This document shows, in pieces, positions 51,468-60,257 of a stretch of 64,000 bases of DNA. The first letter of the stretch is position 1, and each line of letters begins with the position of its first letter. The translations under genes and the position numbers were made by a program. The stretch lies in contig JBMNMQ010000006.1 in the NCBI GenBank assembly GCA_050953425.1, forward strand, positions 62,001 through 126,000, read 5' to 3'. The stretch comes from RUG100 sp050953425. GTDB lineage: Bacteria; Bacillota; Clostridia; Peptostreptococcales; Anaerovoracaceae. The notes under the pieces are model-generated. The model did no database searches and was not told the origin of the DNA. It saw only the letters and a list, made by a program, of their open reading frames with translations.

Positions 51468-54040
51468 CGATCTTCAATACGCTGGCGCGGCGCACTATGA
51501 AGGATCGGCGCGCGCGCTCGATCGTGGTCTTTCTGGGCGTCTTCCTCTCGGCGATGCTGGTGAGCGGCGTGCTGACCTTTGCGGCCAGCCTGCAGCAGTA
51601 CCTGGTGACCAGCTTTGCGCAGCAGGACGGCAGCTGGTATGCGGCGGTCTACGGCGCGACGCGGGCACAGGCGCGGGCGGCGGCAGAGGATTCGCGCGTG
51701 GAGCGGACGGCAGTGATGCGGACGCTGGGCTGCGCGGCGCTGACGGACTGCGACAACGACTATAAGCCGTACCTCTACCTGGCGGCGGCCGATCCGGAGC
51801 TGACTCGTCTGCTCGGTCTGCGGCTGACCCAGGGCCGCATGGCGCAGCGTGCCGGAGAGATCACTCTGCCGGCCCATCTGGCCAGCGACGGCGGCATCAT
51901 GTACCATCTCGGCGACCGGGTGACGCTGCAGCCGGGCGCGCGCGTCGACCGCAGCGGCCGGCCCCTGTACCAGAGCGACGGCTATGTCAACGGCGAGCAT
52001 CTGCGCGGCCGGCAGACGCGTACATACCGCGTCGTCGGCATCTACGAACGCGCGGCCGCCGAGCCGTACCAGGCGGCCGGCTACATGGCGTTTGCCGGCG
52101 GCGATGGCAGTGCTGTCAGCGGCGGCTCCGGCGTGACGGTCTATCTGCGCACGCACCGGGCGCGGGAGACGCAGGACGTCGTGCAGAAGTATTTTGGCCG
52201 GCGCGCGGCGGTGCTCCTCAACGATGACCTGATGCGGGTGCTCGGAGCCGGTGACAGCCGCTGGTATACGTGGCTTCGCAACGGGGCGGTCGGTGTCCTC
52301 CTCGGGCTGATCGCGCTGGGGATGAGCGCGCTGATCTATAACGCTTTTTCGATCTCGGTGCGGCACCGCGCCCGTCAGTTCGGCATGCTCTCCTCGGTCG
52401 GAGCGACGCCGGGACAGGTGCGCGGCATCACCCTGCGCGAAGGCCTGCTGCTGTCGCTGCCGGCCATTCTCGGCGGCACGGCCGCCGGGGTCGGTGTGAT
52501 CGCGCTGGCACTGCATCTGATGGGTGCGCAGCTGAAGACGCTCAACGGGCTCTTTACCGGGGAGTCGACGAATACGTTCGTGCTCTGCGTCGAACCGCGG
52601 CTGCTGCCGGCCGGTGCGCTGCTGACTCTGGCGGTGGCGCTCGCCGCCATCGCGATCCCGGCTGCCTGGTCGGCGCGGGTATCGGCGGTCGGCGCCGGGC
52701 GTGCCGGCATGACCGAACGGGAAGCGGCTCCGCTGCGGGCGCATGTCCGCGGCGACCGGACGCTGCGGCACCTCTTCGGACTGCCGGGACTGCTGGCCGG
52801 CCGCTACTATCACCGCGATCGGCGCCGATATACGGCAACGATCGTGTCGCTGCTCCTCAGCGTTGTGCTCTTTGTCACCGGCTCGATGATGACCGGGCTG
52901 CTGCAGGAATACATCGGCGAGACATTCGGATCGCAGGACGACTACGATATCTCCTACACCTCGCAGCTGAAAAACGGCCGCCCCGATGACGGCACCGACC
53001 GCATCACCTATCTGAAGATGCAGGCGGCCGAGGGCGTGACGGCTTCGGCTTTCACCGAAATCATCCGCGGCAGCTGCACTGTGCCGGCTTCCGCGCTGAC
53101 CGGTTCGCAGCGACGGGCGGCCGGGCGTGACGGACTCCTGGACGGCGGCCGGGTGCGGCTGCCGGTGCGCATCCTGGTGGTGGAGAACAAGACGTTCAAC
53201 GATTTTGCCCATGCCCAGGGAGAGCGCAAGACCGCCGTCTTTGTCCGCCGCAGCGGCGCGGTCGGAGGGCTGGAACATTTCTCTCTGCAGGCCGGGGACC
53301 TCAGCGGGGAACAGGACAGCGAGGGAAAAAACAGTCTGCAGGTGAAGCCGACGGGCGGGCGGACGCTGCGCCTTCCCGTCGACCGCGAGACGAACGAACT
53401 GCCGTGGAGCTGCAGCGACTACCGGCAGTCGGTCTATGTGGTGATGAGCACCAGCCGGGCTTTTTCGCTGCTCGGCGATTACGAACGGCTGGTCGATGCG
53501 CGCAAGATGACATTCCGCTCGAACAGTCCCAGGCAGACCTGGAACTCCCTGCGCATGATCTGCCGGGCCAGCGACCTCAACGAGAACAGGCTTTACGACA
53601 AGGATCGCCTCAGCAGCGCGTATCGCAGCCTGATGAAGCTGGTACAGGTTTTCTCCTACGGCTTCATCATCCTGATCTCGCTGATCGCCGTCGCCAACGT
53701 CTTCAATACGCTGTCGACCAACATCACCCAGCGGCAGCGGGAGATCGCGCTGCTCGAGGCGATGGGCATCAGCCGGCGGGATTTCCGCCTTGCCAGCGGC
53801 ATCGAATGCCTGCTCTTCGGTGCCCGCAGCCTGCTGCTGGGGATCGCGGCGGCCTGCGCGGCCGCTCTGCCGCTGTACCTGCTCTTCTCCGGGGAGGTGC
53901 AGGTGCCCTTCCCCTGGCGGGGCATCGTGCTCAGCGTGGTCAGCGTCTTTGCCGTCATCTTCGCGGCGATGCTCTACGCGACCCGGCGCACCGAACACGG
54001 CAGTGCGGCGGAAACCCTGCGCAGCGACGAACTGCAATAA
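51464..54040 (+). CDS. FtsX-like ABC transporter permease
   Basis: An 858-residue permease. Helix 1 (SIVVFLGVFLSAMLVSGVLTF) leads to a large extracytoplasmic domain, then two FtsX-type blocks of helices: residues about 265-410 (GVLLGLIALGMSALIYNAFS) and the C-terminal end (FSYGFIILISLIAVANVFNT, SLLLGIAAACAAALPLYLLF). A further helix near 460 opens a second extracytoplasmic domain. It forms the exporter with the ATPase and is the likely signal source for the upstream kinase. The start overlaps the ATPase stop. Confidence 0.92.
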   Translation: MTIFNTLARRTMKDRRARSIVVFLGVFLSAMLVSGVLTFAASLQQYLVTSFAQQDGSWYAAVYGATRAQARAAAEDSRVERTAVMRTLGCAALTDCDNDYKPYLYLAAADPELTRLLGLRLTQGRMAQRAGEITLPAHLASDGGIMYHLGDRVTLQPGARVDRSGRPLYQSDGYVNGEHLRGRQTRTYRVVGIYERAAAEPYQAAGYMAFAGGDGSAVSGGSGVTVYLRTHRARETQDVVQKYFGRRAAVLLNDDLMRVLGAGDSRWYTWLRNGAVGVLLGLIALGMSALIYNAFSISVRHRARQFGMLSSVGATPGQVRGITLREGLLLSLPAILGGTAAGVGVIALALHLMGAQLKTLNGLFTGESTNTFVLCVEPRLLPAGALLTLAVALAAIAIPAAWSARVSAVGAGRAGMTEREAAPLRAHVRGDRTLRHLFGLPGLLAGRYYHRDRRRYTATIVSLLLSVVLFVTGSMMTGLLQEYIGETFGSQDDYDISYTSQLKNGRPDDGTDRITYLKMQAAEGVTASAFTEIIRGSCTVPASALTGSQRRAAGRDGLLDGGRVRLPVRILVVENKTFNDFAHAQGERKTAVFVRRSGAVGGLEHFSLQAGDLSGEQDSEGKNSLQVKPTGGRTLRLPVDRETNELPWSCSDYRQSVYVVMSTSRAFSLLGDYERLVDARKMTFRSNSPRQTWNSLRMICRASDLNENRLYDKDRLSSAYRSLMKLVQVFSYGFIILISLIAVANVFNTLSTNITQRQREIALLEAMGISRRDFRLASGIECLLFGARSLLLGIAAACAAALPLYLLFSGEVQVPFPWRGIVLSVVSVFAVIFAAMLYATRRTEHGSAAETLRSDELQ

Positions 54041-54057
54041 CATCCGCAGGATGATTG

Positions 54058-54066
54058 TGGTATAAT
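54058..54066 (+). promoter_or_regulatory. extended -10 promoter of the divIC operon
   Basis: TG-g-TATAAT lies 29 bp before the divIC start and 17 bp after the permease stop. It likely drives divIC, rnmV, rsmA and perhaps the LtaS-like gene. Confidence 0.6.
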
Positions 54067-54095
54067 AGACGGGATAATCGCAGACAGGAGCGGCG

Positions 54096-54659
54096 ATGAA
54101 GAAAAAGAGCAAGGGAAGAATCGAAAAATTTAACAGATCCGCTCAGGTCGTCGACTTTCGCAAGGCACAGAAACAGCGGAAAAAGGAGGAGAAAGCCGCC
54201 CTCAAGGCGCGGCGCGAAGCGCGCCGCCGGCAGGCGGAGCACCCCCTCAACGAGACCGACCAGAAGCACCGGCAGCGGGTCCGCGGGAAAAAGCGGCGCC
54301 GCCGTCTTGTGGTGACGGTGATCATCGTCCTGCTGGCCATAGGGGTCGGCTATACCGCCTTCCACATCATCAGTCTGAAGCTGGAGCAGAAGCAGCTGCA
54401 GTCGCAGAACCAGCATCTGCAGCAGCAGAAGAAGGAGCTGGAGCAGGAACTGAGTACGGTCAACAGCGATGAATATATAGAAGAGCAGGCACGCAAGCGT
54501 CTGAAGATGGTCATGCCCAACGAAACGCTTTACGTCCTGCCGAACGACAGCAAAAATTCGAAGGATAAAAAGGACAGCAGCTCGGGCAGCTCCGACAAGT
54601 CGACTGACGCGGGCGGTTCGAGCGGATCGGACAGCTCGGACAGCGGAGGCAGCCAGTGA
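54096..54659 (+). CDS. divIC: septum formation initiator DivIC/FtsB family
   Basis: A 187-residue bitopic protein. A very basic cytoplasmic N-terminus (residues 1-75, KKRRRR before the membrane) precedes one helix (LVVTVIIVLLAIGVGYTAF), a leucine-zipper-like coiled coil (LKLEQKQLQSQNQHLQQQKK) and the DivIC signature YIEEQARKRLKMVMPNE. It joins the FtsL/DivIB complex at the division site. The C-terminal 45 residues are a Ser/Asp/Gly low-complexity tail. A caggag site is before the ATG. Confidence 0.9.
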   Translation: MKKKSKGRIEKFNRSAQVVDFRKAQKQRKKEEKAALKARREARRRQAEHPLNETDQKHRQRVRGKKRRRRLVVTVIIVLLAIGVGYTAFHIISLKLEQKQLQSQNQHLQQQKKELEQELSTVNSDEYIEEQARKRLKMVMPNETLYVLPNDSKNSKDKKDSSSGSSDKSTDAGGSSGSDSSDSGGSQ

Positions 54660-55276
54660 CCGGGCCTGCGCGCAGGCCCGGCGGCGGGTCGGCGCCGCAG
54701 CTGCAGGACACGGAACGTCTGCCGCAGCTGCGCGAAATTGTCGTCGTCGAGGGCCGCGATGACACCGCCGCGGTGCGCCGCGCCGTGGAAGCGGAAACCA
54801 TCGAAACCCACGGCTACGGCATCAGCGCGGAAACCTGGGCCCGGCTGGAACGGGCCGCGGCCGGTCGCGGTCTGATCATCCTCACCGACCCCGACCATGC
54901 CGGCGAACAGATTCGCCGGCGCCTGCGGGAGCGCTTCCCCGAGGCCCGGCACGCCTTTCTGCCGCGCGATGCGGCACGGGCGCCCGACGACGACATCGGC
55001 GTGGAAAACGCCGCGCCGGCGGCGATTCGCGCTGCACTGCTGGCGGCCCGGCGGGAGCAGCCTGAAAGGGAAGCGGCCGCACCGCCGCCCTTTACCGCCG
55101 CGGATCTGCGGCGGGCCGGACTCAGCGGCCGGCCGGGGGCGGCCGCGGCACGGCAGAGGATCGGCCGCCTGCTCGGCATCGGCTACGGCAACGCGGTCAC
55201 GTTCCTGCGCCGGCTCAATGCCTTTGGCATCAGCCGGGCGGAGTTTGACGAAGCGCTGCGGGAAGCGGAGAAATGA
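54656..55276 (+). CDS. rnmV: ribonuclease M5
   Basis: A 206-residue Toprim endonuclease that matures 5S rRNA. LREIVVVEGRDDTAAVRRAVEAETIETHG holds the Toprim Glu; IILTDPDHAGEQIRRRL holds the DxD. The C-terminal domain (RIGRLLGIGYGNAVTFLRRLNAFGI) matches the RNA-binding half. The GTG start at 54656 overlaps the divIC stop and follows cggagg. An N-terminal Pro/Gly/Arg stretch of about 25 residues before the Toprim domain is atypical, so a later start is possible. It overlaps rsmA by 4 bases. Confidence 0.93.
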   Translation: MTGPARRPGGGSAPQLQDTERLPQLREIVVVEGRDDTAAVRRAVEAETIETHGYGISAETWARLERAAAGRGLIILTDPDHAGEQIRRRLRERFPEARHAFLPRDAARAPDDDIGVENAAPAAIRAALLAARREQPEREAAAPPPFTAADLRRAGLSGRPGAAAARQRIGRLLGIGYGNAVTFLRRLNAFGISRAEFDEALREAEK

Positions 55277-56244
55277 AATCCAAACACCATCGAAAACAAG
55301 AGCGCGGCTTTCATACGCGCAGAAGCCTGGGGCAGAATTTCCTCATTGACCGGGCTGTCATCGACGACATCATCGCCGGTGCGGAGATCGGCGCCGACGA
55401 TCTGGTCATTGAAATCGGGCCGGGGATGGGGGCGCTGACCATGGCGGCCGCCGCCCGCGCACGGCGGGTCGCGGCGATTGAGATCGACCGGCGTCTGCTG
55501 CCGATTCTCGAGCAGCGGCTGCACCCGCTCGAAAACGTGCGCGTGATTCCCGGCGATATCCTTGAGATCGATCTCGGGACGCTGGCCGCCGAAGAACGGC
55601 AGCGGGATCCGCGTCTGCAGGACGTGCGGGTACTCGGCAATCTGCCCTATTACATCACCACCCCGATCCTGCTCAAGCTGCTGCAGGAAAAGGTGCCGGC
55701 CCGCAGCATCACGATCATGATGCAGAAAGAAGTGGCCGACCGCATTCAGGCGCCGCCGGGCAGCCGCGTTTACGGCGCTCTTTCGGTGACCGTGCAGTAC
55801 TACTGCAAAGTCGAGAAGGTCTGTGAAGTATCGCGGCGGGCGTTCCGGCCGCAGCCGAAAGTGGATTCGACCGTGCTCCGCCTGCGCCCGCATGGGGAAA
55901 AGCCGGCTGCGGTGCGCAGCGAGGAATGCTTGTTCCGCTGTGTGCGGGCTGCGTTCGCGGCGCGGCGCAAGACGCTGGCCAACAGTCTCGGCGGTCTCGA
56001 CGGCCTGGGCAAGGAGGGAGCGGTCCGACTGCTGGAAAGGGCCGGCATCGATCCCGGGCGCCGGGCCGAAACACTGTCGCTGACGGAATTCGCCGCCCTG
56101 GCGAACGGCCTGGCGGACGGCGCCGCCGGCAGCGCAGACAGCAGTTCCGACAGCGGCACGGACAGCGGCACCGGCCGCAATGAGAGCGCAGTGCCGGCCG
56201 GGCAGGACGGCGCCGCGGCGACGACCAAAGCGACGACTCATTAG
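55273..56244 (+). CDS. rsmA: 16S rRNA dimethyladenosine transferase RsmA (KsgA)
   Basis: A 323-residue SAM-dependent methyltransferase that dimethylates two adenosines near the 3' end of 16S rRNA. RRSLGQNFLIDRAVIDDI is the family start, VIEIGPGMGALT binds SAM, and GNLPYYITTPI is the NLPY active-site motif. Adjacency to rnmV is conserved in Bacillota. After the normal end (near residue 280) a Ser/Asp/Gly/Thr low-complexity tail of about 40 residues is added. Confidence 0.96.
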   Translation: MKSKHHRKQERGFHTRRSLGQNFLIDRAVIDDIIAGAEIGADDLVIEIGPGMGALTMAAAARARRVAAIEIDRRLLPILEQRLHPLENVRVIPGDILEIDLGTLAAEERQRDPRLQDVRVLGNLPYYITTPILLKLLQEKVPARSITIMMQKEVADRIQAPPGSRVYGALSVTVQYYCKVEKVCEVSRRAFRPQPKVDSTVLRLRPHGEKPAAVRSEECLFRCVRAAFAARRKTLANSLGGLDGLGKEGAVRLLERAGIDPGRRAETLSLTEFAALANGLADGAAGSADSSSDSGTDSGTGRNESAVPAGQDGAAATTKATTH

Positions 56245-56258
56245 ATACGGAAACGATC

Positions 56259-58244
56259 ATGAAGGATAAAATCAAACATTTTTATCGCAGATATCTGCAT
56301 AACTATCTCGGGGTCAGCGCGGTGCTGGCCATCCTCATCACACTGATTACGGAGACGCTGGCGCGGCAGACGGTCTATGGCGGCTTTCTGTTCTGCTTTC
56401 AGCATCCGCTGGTGTTTCTCTACAACGCCCTGATCATCTTTGTCTGCCTTTCGATCGGCATCCTCTTCCGCCACCGCATCTTTGCGGCAGTGGTGGTTTC
56501 CTCGGTCTGGCTGGGGCTGGGCGTGGTCAACGGCATCATCCTGAGAAACCGCATGACCCCGTTCACAACCGGAGACCTGGCCGAACTCAAGGACGGCATC
56601 ACGCTGGTCAGCAACTACATGTCCAAGGGACAGGTGGTGCTGATGGTCGGCGGCATCACGATCGTGGTCGTGCTGGTTATTATCCTCTTCAATACGGCGC
56701 CGATCGTGCAGGAGAAAATCCATTACAAGCGCGCGATCCCGACTTTCCTGCTGATTATTGCGATCGGACTCGGCTGCACGGCACTGGTTGTCAGAACCAA
56801 AGTAGTCGATACCTATTTCCCCAATCTGGCTTACGGCTATCGCGACAACGGCTTCAACTACTGCTTCCTCGCCACCTGGCTCGACAAGGGCATCTCCCGG
56901 CCGCACCATTATTCGGCCAAAAACATTCGCGGCATCTTCACCGAAAAGGAACTGGAGACCACGGTCGGCGACAGCAGGGAAGACGGCAGCGAGAAGCACC
57001 CGAACATCATCTTCCTGCAGCTGGAATCGTTCATGGATCCGCAGACGGTCAGCGGCCTGGAGCTGACCGAGGATGCGATCCCGAACTTCCGCCGCCTGAT
57101 GAAACAGTATTCCTCCGGCCGCTTCCATGTGCCCTCGATGGGCGCCGGCACGGCCAACACCGAGTTCGAGAACATGACCGGCATGAGCGTGAAGTTCTTC
57201 GGGCCCGGCGAATACCCCTACAAGACGATTCTGCGCAAGACCAGCTGCGAGAGCATCCCTTACGATCTGCGCAGCATCGGCTACTCCACACATGCCATCC
57301 ACAACCACCGGGCCGCGTTCTACGGCCGCAATCAGGTCTTCGGCAAGCTCGGCTTTGAGACCTTTACGTCGCTGGAGTACATGACCAACGTCAGCAAGAC
57401 GCCGAAGAACTGGGCCCGCGACAACATCCTCACCGACGAGATCAGGGATACGCTCAATTCCACCGAAGGACCGGACTATATCTACACGATTTCCGTGCAG
57501 GGACACGGCAAGTACCCGAGCGAAGAGGTCATTACCAATCCGAATATCCGCGTCACCAAGGCACCGACCGAGGAGCTCAAGTGGCAGTGGGAGTACTATG
57601 TCAACCAGCTCCACGAAATGGATCAGTTTGTCGGGGATCTGTATAAGACGATACAGAACTATGATGAACCGACGGTGGTGGTCATGTACGGTGACCACCT
57701 GCCGGCGCTCGACAACCTGGTGGCGGAAAACCTCAAGGGACGCAGCATCTATCAGACCGACTACGTCATCTGGAGCAACTTTCCGATGGAGCAGAAGGAT
57801 GAAAACCTCTATGCCTACCAGATGGGCGCAGAGCTGCTCGACCGGCTCGGCATTCACAACGGCACCATGGTGACGTACCATCAGAACCATCGGCAGGATA
57901 AGGATTATCGGAAGAATCTGAAGGCACTGCAGTACGACATCCTCTACGGCAAGCGCTATATCTACGGAAACAGCGGCAAGACGCCGTACACGGCGCTGAA
58001 CCTGAAGATGGGCGTCAAGGACATCACCATCGACAAGGTGGTCAAAATCGGCGACAAGTACTACATCAAGGGCAAGAACTTCACCGAGTACAGCAAGGTC
58101 AACCTCGACGGCGAGATTCTCAAGACCGTCTATCTGGGGCCGACGCTGCTGGGGCTCAAGGAAGAGGTGGATCCCGACGATGTCTCCAAAATGAAGGTCA
58201 GTCAGGTGGAGAAGAACAACGAAATCCTCAGCACCTCCGAATAG
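56259..58244 (+). CDS. LtaS-like phosphoglycerol transferase/sulfatase-fold membrane enzyme
   Basis: A 661-residue polytopic enzyme. Five membrane helices within residues 18-205 are followed by an extracellular alkaline-phosphatase-like domain: NIIFLQLESFMDP (metal Glu), MGAGTANTEFENMTG (nucleophile Thr near 298) and VVMYGDHLPAL (Asp-His pair). It probably transfers phosphoglycerol or another polyol-phosphate to make a lipoteichoic-acid-like polymer. Residues 560-661 form an extra beta-rich domain (DKVVKIGDKYYIKGKNF) not found in standard LtaS. It lies 14 bp after rsmA. Confidence 0.88.
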   Translation: MKDKIKHFYRRYLHNYLGVSAVLAILITLITETLARQTVYGGFLFCFQHPLVFLYNALIIFVCLSIGILFRHRIFAAVVVSSVWLGLGVVNGIILRNRMTPFTTGDLAELKDGITLVSNYMSKGQVVLMVGGITIVVVLVIILFNTAPIVQEKIHYKRAIPTFLLIIAIGLGCTALVVRTKVVDTYFPNLAYGYRDNGFNYCFLATWLDKGISRPHHYSAKNIRGIFTEKELETTVGDSREDGSEKHPNIIFLQLESFMDPQTVSGLELTEDAIPNFRRLMKQYSSGRFHVPSMGAGTANTEFENMTGMSVKFFGPGEYPYKTILRKTSCESIPYDLRSIGYSTHAIHNHRAAFYGRNQVFGKLGFETFTSLEYMTNVSKTPKNWARDNILTDEIRDTLNSTEGPDYIYTISVQGHGKYPSEEVITNPNIRVTKAPTEELKWQWEYYVNQLHEMDQFVGDLYKTIQNYDEPTVVVMYGDHLPALDNLVAENLKGRSIYQTDYVIWSNFPMEQKDENLYAYQMGAELLDRLGIHNGTMVTYHQNHRQDKDYRKNLKALQYDILYGKRYIYGNSGKTPYTALNLKMGVKDITIDKVVKIGDKYYIKGKNFTEYSKVNLDGEILKTVYLGPTLLGLKEEVDPDDVSKMKVSQVEKNNEILSTSE

Positions 58245-58250
58245 CGGCTG

Positions 58251-58383
58251 CCGGGCAGACGGCGCCGGCAGCAAACGACGGAGCGGGCCGGGCAGACGGT
58301 GCCGGCAGCAAACGACGGAGCGGGCCGGGCAGACGATGCCGGCAGCAAACAACGGAGCGGGCCGGGCAGACGGTGCCGGCAGT
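58251..58383. repeat. 37-bp tandem repeat, about 3.6 copies
   Basis: Units starting ccgggcagacggtgccggca begin at 58251, 58288, 58325 and 58362, 37 bp apart, almost identical. The array begins 6 bp after the LtaS-like stop and fills most of the gap before the acetyltransferase gene. Confidence 0.9.
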
Positions 58384-58466
58384 GCTGCGGCGGTGCGGCG
58401 GAACAAAGGCGATGCGGCGCAGGAGAAAGCAGCGTCTGCGGCGCACGGTACGGGAAGGAGCGGACG

Positions 58467-59015
58467 ATGGACAGACTGGAAACGCCGCGCCTGCTGCTGG
58501 AAAAGTGGCGGGTGAGGGATGCACAGGCGCTCTATGAGTATGCCAGCGATCCGGCGGTCGGGCCGCCGGCGGGCTGGAAGCCGCACGCCTCGGTGCGGGA
58601 GTCAAAACGGATTATCCGGAAGGTGTTCATCCCCGGCGACGTCTGGAAGATCGTGCTGAAGGAGACCGGCCGCCCGGTCGGCAGCATCGGCTTTGACGCC
58701 GACAGGAGACGGCCGACGATCCGCAGCCGCGAGCTCGGCTATTCGCTGAGCCGCAGCTGCTGGGGGCAGGGACTGATGCCGGAAGCGGTGCAGGCGGTGC
58801 TCGAGTACGGCTTTGTCTTTCTCAGCCTTGATCTCATCGCCGTTACGACCGGCCCCGACAACCTGCGCTCGCAGCGGGTGATCGAAAAAGCCGGCTTTCA
58901 CTACGAGGGAACCGAGCGTCTCGCCTACCGCATCTACGATAATTCGATCCGCGATCTGCGCTGCTATTCCCTGCTCAGCGAAGAATGGCGCGCACTGCAG
59001 CCAGTGTCGCTGTGA
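58467..59015 (+). CDS. GNAT family acetyltransferase, RimJ/RimL type
   Basis: A 182-residue acetyltransferase. METPRLLLEKW-like opening (DRLETPRLLLEKWRVRDA), GSIGFD and ELGYSLSRSCWGQGLMPEAVQAVLEYGF with the acetyl-CoA loop are typical of the RimJ/RimL group, which acetylates protein N-termini or antibiotics. DNLRSQRVIEKAGFHYEG is the conserved end. gaaggag lies before ATG 58467. Its last 41 bases overlap the 3' end of the convergent aroE/aroK gene. Confidence 0.9.
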   Translation: MDRLETPRLLLEKWRVRDAQALYEYASDPAVGPPAGWKPHASVRESKRIIRKVFIPGDVWKIVLKETGRPVGSIGFDADRRRPTIRSRELGYSLSRSCWGQGLMPEAVQAVLEYGFVFLSLDLIAVTTGPDNLRSQRVIEKAGFHYEGTERLAYRIYDNSIRDLRCYSLLSEEWRALQPVSL

Positions 59016-60255
59016 GCGGGCCGTCGTTGTCAATGGCAAAATCGCTGCAGCTCTGATAGAGCGGCAGCCTTTTTTTATACATTTTTTCCAGCGCCTCGCG
59101 GCCGGAGGAAAGCGGCCGGCCCGCGGTCTCCAGCTGCTCCAGCGGCCGCCGCAGAAAGATCACCGGCCCGTTCTGCCGCATGGCACGGCGGTTTTCCGGC
59201 CGCAGCACGGCGCCGCCGCCGGTGGCGATGACCTGTCCGTGGGCGGCCGTGAGGTCGGCGAGGACGCGGCTCTCGAGGCGGCGGAAGGCTGCCTCCCCGT
59301 GTTCGCGGAGAAATTGCCCGGCGCTGCAGCCGCAGCGGGCGGCCAGCTCTTCGTCGCTGTCGACGAAGGTCATCGAGAGCGCTTCGGCAAGGGCGCGGCC
59401 GACGGTGGTCTTGCCGCTGCCGGGCATGCCGACCAGGGTGATGTTGCGGGCGTCCCGCTCCAGTTCGTGCACGATAGCTTCAATCTGCTGCGGGTAATCC
59501 GTGCGCTCGGTAAAGCAGCAGGCGGCCGCGGCGGCCTGGGCAACCAGCATTGCCAGTCCGCTGGCGGCGGGGATGCCGCGTTCTTCAGCCTGCAGCAGCA
59601 GCGCGGTTTTGGCGGGATTGTAGACGAGATCGAGCACACCCTTCAGGTGCGGCAGCACGGCGAGGTCGACGGCCTGGCTGCCGTTGTGCGGCCAGGTACC
59701 GAGCGGCGTGGCGTTGACGAGGAGATCGATGTCCCCGCCGAGACGGGGCAGTTCCTCGTAGCGCACCGGCCCCCGGCGCCCGGCGACGAGAACACGGGCC
59801 GCGCCGCGGTCGGCGGCCGCTTTCTGTACCATGCGGCCGGCACCGCCTGTGCCGGCAATGAGAACGGTGCGTCCGTCAAAGGAAATGCCGGCGCGGTCGG
59901 CCAGATAGAGAAAGCCGTCGTAGTCGGTGTTGGTGCCGTGCAGCTGTCCGTCGCGGAAGTAGAGGGTGTTGACGGCACCGATCGCCGCCGCCCGGTCGTC
60001 GACCACGTCGAGATACGGCATCACCGCGCGCTTGTAGGGAATCGTCACATTGAGACCGCGGAAGCGGCGCGCCTGCAGGAAGCTGCCGAGTTCCTGCGGC
60101 GGAACCTCGAAGAGGTCATAGCGGTAATCGCCGAAACGCTCGTGGATCTGCGGCGAATAGCTGTGGCCGAGCTTTTCCCCGAGGAGACCGTAGGGCGCCG
60201 GGGCCCGCCTGTTTTCGCCGTTCGGCGTCGGCTGCTGTTTTTCGCGCGCGTTCAT
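58975..60255 (-). CDS. aroE/aroK: shikimate dehydrogenase fused to shikimate kinase
   Basis: A 426-residue bifunctional enzyme for two consecutive shikimate steps. Residues about 20-265 are AroE: YGLLGEKLGHSYSPQIH (shikimate binding), NVTIPYK with the catalytic Lys, and GTGGAGRMVQKA for NADP. Residues about 270-426 are AroK: GMPGSGKTTVGRALAEAL (Walker A), VDSDEELAARCG and ATGGGAVLRPENR. Together they turn 3-dehydroshikimate into shikimate-3-phosphate. It is the last gene of the operon, 2 bp after pheA. The N-terminal 20 residues before AroE look dispensable. Confidence 0.95.
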   Translation of the reverse strand: MNAREKQQPTPNGENRRAPAPYGLLGEKLGHSYSPQIHERFGDYRYDLFEVPPQELGSFLQARRFRGLNVTIPYKRAVMPYLDVVDDRAAAIGAVNTLYFRDGQLHGTNTDYDGFLYLADRAGISFDGRTVLIAGTGGAGRMVQKAAADRGAARVLVAGRRGPVRYEELPRLGGDIDLLVNATPLGTWPHNGSQAVDLAVLPHLKGVLDLVYNPAKTALLLQAEERGIPAASGLAMLVAQAAAAACCFTERTDYPQQIEAIVHELERDARNITLVGMPGSGKTTVGRALAEALSMTFVDSDEELAARCGCSAGQFLREHGEAAFRRLESRVLADLTAAHGQVIATGGGAVLRPENRRAMRQNGPVIFLRRPLEQLETAGRPLSSGREALEKMYKKRLPLYQSCSDFAIDNDGPLTATLAAVRAILR

Positions 60256-60257
60256 CG

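Noticed and set aside
51359..54112. 917-codon minus-strand open frame
   Set aside because: Antisense to the FtsX-like permease, with Arg/Gln/Pro-rich shadow composition and no domain.
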